The notes under the pieces were generated by a model that did not search any database, was not told the origin of the DNA, and saw only the letters and a list, made by a program, of their open reading frames with translations. A program made the position numbers and the translations under genes. Below, piece by piece: positions 60,801 to 64,000 of a DNA stretch of 64,000 nucleotides (within the stretch, counting starts at the first letter, position 1; each line of letters begins with the position of its first letter). Source of the DNA: Megalonaias nervosa. Taxonomy: Eukaryota > Mollusca > Bivalvia > Unionida > Unionidae. The stretch spans positions 95,833 to 159,832 of the forward strand of contig JAECUM010000815.1 of the NCBI GenBank assembly GCA_016617855.1. The letters run 5' to 3'.

Positions 60801-63269
60801 GTCTTGATTGGTGTGCCACAACCATCAATAAAAAACAAGACCTTTGGATGATTGTCATTTAATTTCATTAACTAACTGTTTCTGTTAAACCCAGAATATG
60901 GTCATTACTGACTTTCGATGATAATAATTAATTCAGCTAGTCTAACTTGTTATCCATACCTTGTATATTGATATGCCCAATTTGCAGACCTTTTTTTGCA
61001 TTAGTTCCTAGAGCTAATATGTCCTTAAAGTAAATATTACTTGGAGGGTCAGATAAAGAGGTTAGTTCCACCCTGACATTTTGAACCATACATGTGGTTT
61101 CTGTTAGAACATTTACAAACAAATAATGTACTTCCACATTCAAAATATCCATCATACTGTAGTAGTAAGTCTGCAAAATAAAATGTTTAATTGATGTCCC
61201 AAAGGAAATTACCTGGGAATCATTACCATGCAGAGTTCCCAAAGATAGTATTGAAACAATGGAGAAATTGTGTCTCATAAACTGGGCACTATCTTCATTG
61301 CCATAAGCCTAGCACTGTTACTAAGGTGAAACTTTTCATAGTTCTTTGCACTGTGTTTCTTATTCCAAACAGTCATGGCACTGATTTTTCACAGTTATGT
61401 CTAAATGAAACTAAGCCAAGTCCAGGTTCAAAGCAATTAAAGTACAATACCTCCCTGGCTTGCCTAATTTGCTGTAAACTTTATTCTTGATCCCTGTCAT
61501 ATCTTCTATTATTGTATTTGAGTACTGAGAAATGTTTATTTATTGCATACAAAGAGTGTGAAAGTCCCTTTTTGTTTAAATGGGTTGTCCTTATCCACCT
61601 GCCAGACTCTGTAATAAATGCATTTTCAATGTCAATCATTTTTTGTTCCATTTATTACAAAGTTGTTCAATTAGGCATTCATATCACCATCTATTTAATA
61701 CTTTCTTTTTTTGGAATCCCTTTAATTAATTCAATTGCAAACAATAATAGTGAGATCATCTGACATCAATTTGCAAGACCAGTTTAATCAGTGCCACTAT
61801 AATTTAAGCATTTTTGTTATCAGTTCTCAAATTACTGACTTTAATTCAGTATCATGCTAGAAAGCAAAATATAATACAGACTGTCAATAACTCCGTGATC
61901 TTTGGTTACATGGAGTATTATTATAAATGTATTAATAAAATCTCTTTTCAGAAATCAAGCTATTCATTGATTTCACATCTGTTTTAAATGAAATATTTAC
62001 ATTCATTAATAACTGCAAATTTTTCAAAGTTAAAATTAAATTAAAATAAGTTGGTTTACTGACTTGAGATTTACTTGTATGATAAACCTACCATGATAAC
62101 TGTAATCTTTGTTATTGTGTTACTCATCACTAATTCTTTGTACAGTATTTAGTTTGTAAATATATTGTGAAGAAAGCATAATTTGCATGAGAAATCAATA
62201 AAAGTCATGGGTCAATTTCTATACACTTCTGTTTGATAGTGTTGAAAGTTGGTCATACTGGCCTCATTTATGAAAAGTTTCCAAATATTTTTGAAAGATA
62301 ATAATTCAAAGAACAACTTCATGTTTTCTTTATTGTAAACATTGAAAAGTTATTTTGTTTAAAAAAATCTAAATGTAATATCTCACATCTATTTTAATCT
62401 GTTCTGGCTCTACATTTATGATGAACTATCTTATCTAAATTTAATTGCTTAAAATCAACTTTACACAGTATCTTGTGTTCATAAAAATAATACTAACTAC
62501 TAAAATAAATCAGAATATGTGTGCTCCATTGTTTTTCTTATAGTATTTCACGTAGTCCAAATTAGGCTGGCATTTGGTCTGCATCAGCCAGTAATTTGGT
62601 CCAAATTAGCCAGCATTCCTCTCAAGGGTGATGCCAATGAAATATCAGATCAAAGAAAGGAAAGCCTGTAATTTTAATGGGATGAAGCTTAATGTTTAGC
62701 TCCTCTGAAATAATCTTAAGTTAACAAGAACTGCACAATGTAAAATTGGAATGAATAGCCTACAACAGATGGATAGTTATGAGAATTACCTCTGAAAAAA
62801 ACTGCACTAGTAAGCACAGTATTATAAACTGCAGACAAACTGGACAACAGAATAGTAACCAATATAGTACTGTCTCAAGGGTGTTCACCTGCTGACAGTC
62901 ATAAAAATAGAATGAAAACAAGCTCGCTCTCAGGCCAGTCCAAATAAGACAGAGGTACAAAAATACTGTCTGATAACTCAGTCTCTTGTGTCTGTAGCAC
63001 CATATCATCCAAAGCTGGACATAAATCATTAGAAACAAAATCCCATAAACAGTGATAAATGTTGCTGTAAGCCCCAGTTCGGTTTTGGGTGTCAATGCAG
63101 GCTTGATCGTTTCGGGACTGAAAGTTACACTCTCAACATCGTCCCGAAGGCGGATGACTTGGTCACGAGACTGCGTAATCGTCTTTGGTATATCCAGAAT
63201 TTCATTTTTGTTGTCATTCGTTGAGAACTCGTTCAATGAAAAATAAACTTCTTCTCCATTTAATTTCAT
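43259..63269 (-). CDS. GPR137B: GPR137/GPR137B-like seven-transmembrane protein, seven coding exons, 454 aa
   Basis: Exons in transcript order: 63269-62790, 59879-59836, 57806-57572, 50532-50380, 49093-48965, 45949-45837, 43469-43259. Phases agree at all six junctions and all introns are GT-AG. Features: a hydrophilic N terminus of about 65 residues; TM1 about 68-90; the family signature HKRLSYQ (94-100) before TM2; TM3 with CCPVCLQF (141-148); loop VVFKARAKYEPSRFK (161-175); TM4 about 178-200; TM5 about 209-235; LLYTSRAVYNF in TM6; the loop motif YNWINVSDQ (296-304); TM7 with FVWEIVP; FFRVRKP; a cytoplasmic tail with DSDEDLSHSDHSHG and a Gly/Ser/Thr-rich end. The family localises to lysosomes and GPR137B has been tied to Rag GTPase/mTORC1 control. 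The ATG at 63269 was chosen because the frame stays open upstream without another ATG until a stop near 63435. GPR137 versus GPR137B versus GPR137C cannot be separated here, and an invertebrate may carry one ancestral gene. Confidence 0.94.
43700..43860. mobile_element. Palindromic MITE family, copy 4, in a GPR137 intron
   Basis: Left end GTATATACTCACTTATAAGT; interior CACTGGGTCTAAGCAGTTTG, GTTAGAAGTATTCAGTAGAA, CAACACAGACCTTGATC. Confidence 0.7.
44500..44700 (+). repeat. 45-50 bp tandem repeat, about four copies, in a GPR137 intron
   Basis: Units around CTGAAGCTCAAGTATGCTGG and GGACATTGCTGGTACATC. The rest of this intron (43861-44499, 44701-45836) is featureless. Confidence 0.7.
45837..45949 (-). 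CDS. GPR137B: GPR137-like coding exon 6 (113 bp)
   Basis: Encodes ALADLSTHSQGTKAYFFDNP then RRYDSDEDLSHSDHSHG plus two bases of Ser. KAYFFDNP corresponds to the SRSYFFDRAG segment of vertebrate GPR137B; the Asp/Glu/Ser cluster after it resembles an acidic phosphorylation-prone patch (inference). Confidence 0.9.
45950..48964 (-). other. GPR137-like intron 5 (3015 bp)
   Basis: No coding signal or clear mobile element. A two-copy repeat of about 50 bp at 46900-46995 (CTGCTGTAAGACACCAGACA and a variant). A 109-codon plus-strand frame at 47068-47397 lies antisense here and resembles nothing known to me. Confidence 0.7.
48965..49093 (-). CDS. GPR137B: GPR137-like coding exon 5 (129 bp)
   Basis: Encodes AEMVTLDKGYAFLSFGIVLF then VWEIVPTFIVIIFFRVRKPA and SGM: TM7 plus the start of the cytoplasmic tail. 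Acceptor tttacag, donor gtaagt. Confidence 0.95.
49696..49811 (+). repeat. 58-bp tandem duplication
   Basis: TATGCTTTGTGACACATCRT and the following 38 bases occur twice in a row. Confidence 0.9.
50049..50120. repeat. (CT)n(CA)n compound microsatellite
   Basis: About 17 CT units followed by interrupted CA units. Confidence 0.95.
50380..50532 (-). CDS. GPR137B: GPR137-like coding exon 4 (153 bp)
   Basis: Encodes GTTVCQAVVVCVLIILLYTS, then RAVYNFVAI and the extracellular/luminal loop ending FGYNWINVSDQ. Phase 0 at both ends. Vertebrate GPR137B has an equivalent GTSVCQ...YNVSDQ segment. Confidence 0.96.
50740..51470 (-). repeat. Diverged tandem array in GPR137-like intron 3
   Basis: TTAACCAAGATTTTCAAATG, ACCTTGACCTTGC and ACCATACTGAAAAACTT recur every 120-150 bp about five times. 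Confidence 0.6.
51850..52345. repeat. About 56-bp tandem array, interrupted by a MITE
   Basis: Units such as ATACCCTAACAAAGTAGAGT, GACTTGTACAAGATCAAATT, ATATATCA; interrupted at 52002-52134. Confidence 0.85.
52002..52134. mobile_element. hAT-type MITE, 133 bp, with 8-bp target duplication
   Basis: Ends CAGACATGTGCAAC and GTTACACATGCCTG are inverted near-repeats; interior has GTGGGCCAGATCTGACCTGC. TTATAGAT (51994-52001) and TTATAGAC (52135-52142) flank it: 7 of 8 identical, the hAT duplication size. Confidence 0.85.
52672..53250. mobile_element. Unclassified inverted-end element (copy B)
   Basis: Begins ACTATGGTTTTACTTGTG, has TTCATAGGTACTTAATTTAT in duplicate (52790 and 52735 region), and shares with copy A the interior phrases CCTGTCAAGATCAA, GACCAACTGCTC and CAGCTCAAGATAAAGTG. 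A solo end lies at 54190-54300. Confidence 0.55.
53723..53880 (-). mobile_element. SINE family 1, 5'-truncated, reversed
   Basis: (TTG)n, GGGTTTAACGCCATTTCTCA, GCACATGATAAGCTATACAT, then GAGGAAGAACCCAGGAAAAG and decay before the tRNA head. Confidence 0.8.
54780..56035 (-). mobile_element. Non-LTR retrotransposon (CR1/L2-type, Jockey superclade), RT and 3' end
   Basis: Minus-strand frames: 56035-55595 has reverse transcriptase motifs GVPQGSVLGPVLFIMY and YADDSQIY with KLQMNDDKTE; 55594-55280, after a frameshift, has the thumb-like LVLSRLDYCNSILSGL; 55270-54992 has the conserved C terminus (GQRSFAYQGPATWNELPTAL). The 3' UTR contains GCGCTTAGAGC and ends in (ATT)n at 54822-54795. 5'-truncated. 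It lies in the same strand as the GPR137-like gene, inside intron 3. Confidence 0.9.
56040..57100. other. GPR137 intron 3 sequence, no recognisable feature
   Basis: AT-rich; a short open frame at 56646-56912 (+) is not supported. Confidence 0.5.
57106..57257. mobile_element. Fold-back MITE, 152 bp, TATAA target duplication
   Basis: Left arm GGATTAAATATCATGGTTGG to about 57180 pairs almost completely with the right arm ending CAACCATGATCATTTAATCC. TATAA flanks both ends (57101-57105, 57258-57262). Confidence 0.85.
57572..57806 (-). CDS. GPR137B: GPR137-like coding exon 3 (235 bp)
   Basis: Encodes KPLRVAIVLAVLIFLAANIA through to SSASVVLEAK; covers TM4 and TM5, with HSVPFYLLYIRVAINDSLF between them. 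Acceptor ttttgtag, donor gtaagt. Confidence 0.95.
58008..58190 (+). mobile_element. SINE family 2, in a GPR137 intron
   Basis: ACAGTGGCTTTGCATGCTGG, GCTTTGGGTTCAAATCCTAT, then GTGTTCTTAGGTATGGCAGT and TTGTGTTGCTGTGCTGTAAA. B-box-like GGGTTCAAATCC is clear. Confidence 0.7.
58200..59480. other. GPR137-like intron 2 sequence, no recognisable feature
   Basis: Nothing identified between the SINE and the microexon region. Confidence 0.5.
59836..59879 (-). CDS. GPR137B: GPR137-like coding exon 2, 44-nt microexon
   Basis: Reads VVFKARAKYEPSRF plus two bases of Lys. Acceptor gatttcag, donor gtaagt. It supplies exactly the VVFKAK-type cytoplasmic loop of GPR137 proteins and the phase shift (0 to 2) needed to enter exon 3; joining exon 1 directly to exon 3 would hit a stop. 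Confidence 0.93.
60300..61280 (-). pseudogene. LINE remnant: APE endonuclease region
   Basis: Decayed minus-strand translation shows GLQIGHINIQGMDNKLD (61000-60940), NDHILGLTETV, then GSGGxGVVFYVRNG and GDINMDHMNDHIN near 60540-60580. These match the order of LINE endonuclease motifs: N-terminal HxNI, the LxETWL block, GGGVxxYV and GDFN. Multiple stops; no RT seen in 59480-60300. It lies in GPR137-like intron 1, beside the microexon. Confidence 0.7.
61285..62789. other. GPR137-like intron 1 remainder, no recognisable feature
   Basis: AT-rich, with no repeats or exons recognised. Confidence 0.5.
62790..63269 (-). CDS. GPR137B: GPR137-like coding exon 1 (480 bp, 160 codons)
   Basis: Starts MKLNGEEVYF and ends VQFFSE before donor gtaatt. 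Includes TM1 to TM3. The N-terminal extension, rich in Asn, Asp and Glu, does not look like the short proline-rich vertebrate N terminus. An open frame continues upstream to about 63435 but lacks an ATG; a nine-codon upstream ORF (ATG at 63417, another frame) exists if transcription starts that far out. Confidence 0.92.
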
Positions 63270-63976
63270 GACTTTAAACTTTATTTTATCGCAAGTGAGT
63301 GCATGATTTGCGATAAACAACTTTATTGCCCTTTGCACTCGAACTGTCAGATAATATGCGGAAACGACTGACAGCTGTAAACCTTGACCTTCAGTAGAAA
63401 ATATATACCCAGAGCATACGTATGAAAATCAGTTCCGGATATCTATCGAAATCATGTAAAAATAAAACATGAAACGACATGGAAGTCATAATCATTTCTT
63501 ATATCTATATTCACGGAAATTGTATTATTTAATAGGAAATCGCGAAAATTATAAAATAAAATATTTTCTGCAAAAGATCTCTGGTTGCGGAGACATTGTC
63601 AATCAATATTTGAAAGAATAATAGGCATTGTTAATTTTCCTCTGACCTATCGTCCTGCGTCATAGACGTACTTACGCTTAAGAGTGTGAGTGGCACATGA
63701 GGTTTTTGGGGTTCCCTTTATGACGTCAAATCAACCATAGCATTTGAGTGACTTTCACTTTAATTGCTTCTCTTCTGTTAAGTAATCCTGTTTAGTGCCA
63801 TTGATCTGCTTGATTTCATCTCAAGAAATATTCATATTTCAAGGAACTCAATCGATTCTAAATTGCAACAGTTCTGTATCACATAGGCATATCCATGATT
63901 TAAATTAGAAATTAAAGAATTTAGTTCATGTAAAAAGATGATTTGGAGTTTATATTTTTCAAAAAGATTAAATCCT
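63270..63976 (-). promoter_or_regulatory. Probable 5' UTR and promoter of the GPR137-like gene
   Basis: No coding sequence or repeat is recognisable here. CG dinucleotides are more frequent between about 63100 and 63740 than elsewhere in the window, which fits a promoter. No TATA box could be assigned. Confidence 0.4.
63721..63728. promoter_or_regulatory. CRE octamer upstream of the GPR137-like gene
   Basis: A perfect palindromic TGACGTCA, the CREB/ATF full site, 452 bp upstream of the start codon. Position fits a promoter, but the transcription start is not known. Confidence 0.4.
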
Positions 63977-64000
63977 AAAAAAAAAAAAAAAAAAAAAAAA
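63977..64000 (+). repeat. A-tract at window edge
   Basis: Twenty-four consecutive A residues end the window; possibly a retroposon tail or a sequence-edge artefact. Confidence 0.5.

Noticed and set aside
63052..63246. 64-codon plus-strand frame
   Set aside because: Antisense shadow of GPR137 exon 1.
63270..63338. Extending the GPR137 N terminus upstream to a GTG at 63338
   Set aside because: The frame is open but GTG is not a normal eukaryotic start; the first in-frame ATG is at 63269.

Overview
This is eukaryotic DNA: AT-rich, intron-bearing and packed with interspersed repeats. The two recognisable genes are animal genes with long introns and short exons. Their sequence and the repeat content (tRNA-derived SINEs with CAA tails, Penelope-like and DIRS-like retroelements, many MITEs and minisatellites) suggest a lophotrochozoan, most likely a marine mollusc such as a bivalve. 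That placement is inference, because no database search was run.

Layout. The left part (5378-19323, + strand) holds the last five coding exons of ERO1, the ER thiol oxidase that re-oxidises protein disulfide isomerase. The earlier exons lie before the window. The right part (63269-43259, - strand) holds what appears to be the complete coding sequence of a GPR137/GPR137B-type seven-pass membrane protein: seven coding exons, including a 44-nt microexon, for 454 residues. The genes are convergent, with about 24 kb of repeat-rich intergenic DNA between their stop codons (19324-43258) in which I found no third host gene. The CRE octamer at 63721-63728 lies about 450 bp upstream of the GPR137 start codon. 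The two genes have no known shared pathway; they are simply neighbours.

Mobile DNA. A DIRS-like retrotransposon remnant (RT, RNase H-like and tyrosine recombinase remains in the expected order) lies at 1600-3560. A 5'-truncated Penelope-like element with a GIY-YIG domain and an 11-bp target duplication sits in the first ERO1 intron of the window. LINE pieces sit in two GPR137 introns: an APE endonuclease at 60300-61280 and an RT plus 3' end at 54780-56035. A hAT transposase C-terminal remnant is at 37690-38110. Two tRNA-derived SINE families, several MITEs with visible target duplications, a palindromic repeat family and an element family with imperfect inverted ends are scattered throughout.

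Tandem repeats. The window is rich in minisatellites with 17-96 bp units. The most interesting is a 29-bp array (6157-6345) whose unit closely resembles the ERO1 exon end plus its 5' splice site, which places five intact decoy donors about 700 bp inside the intron. Other notable points are a GC-AG final intron in ERO1, a microexon in GPR137, a 32-bp VNTR grown inside a SINE, and a MITE nested inside a tandem array.
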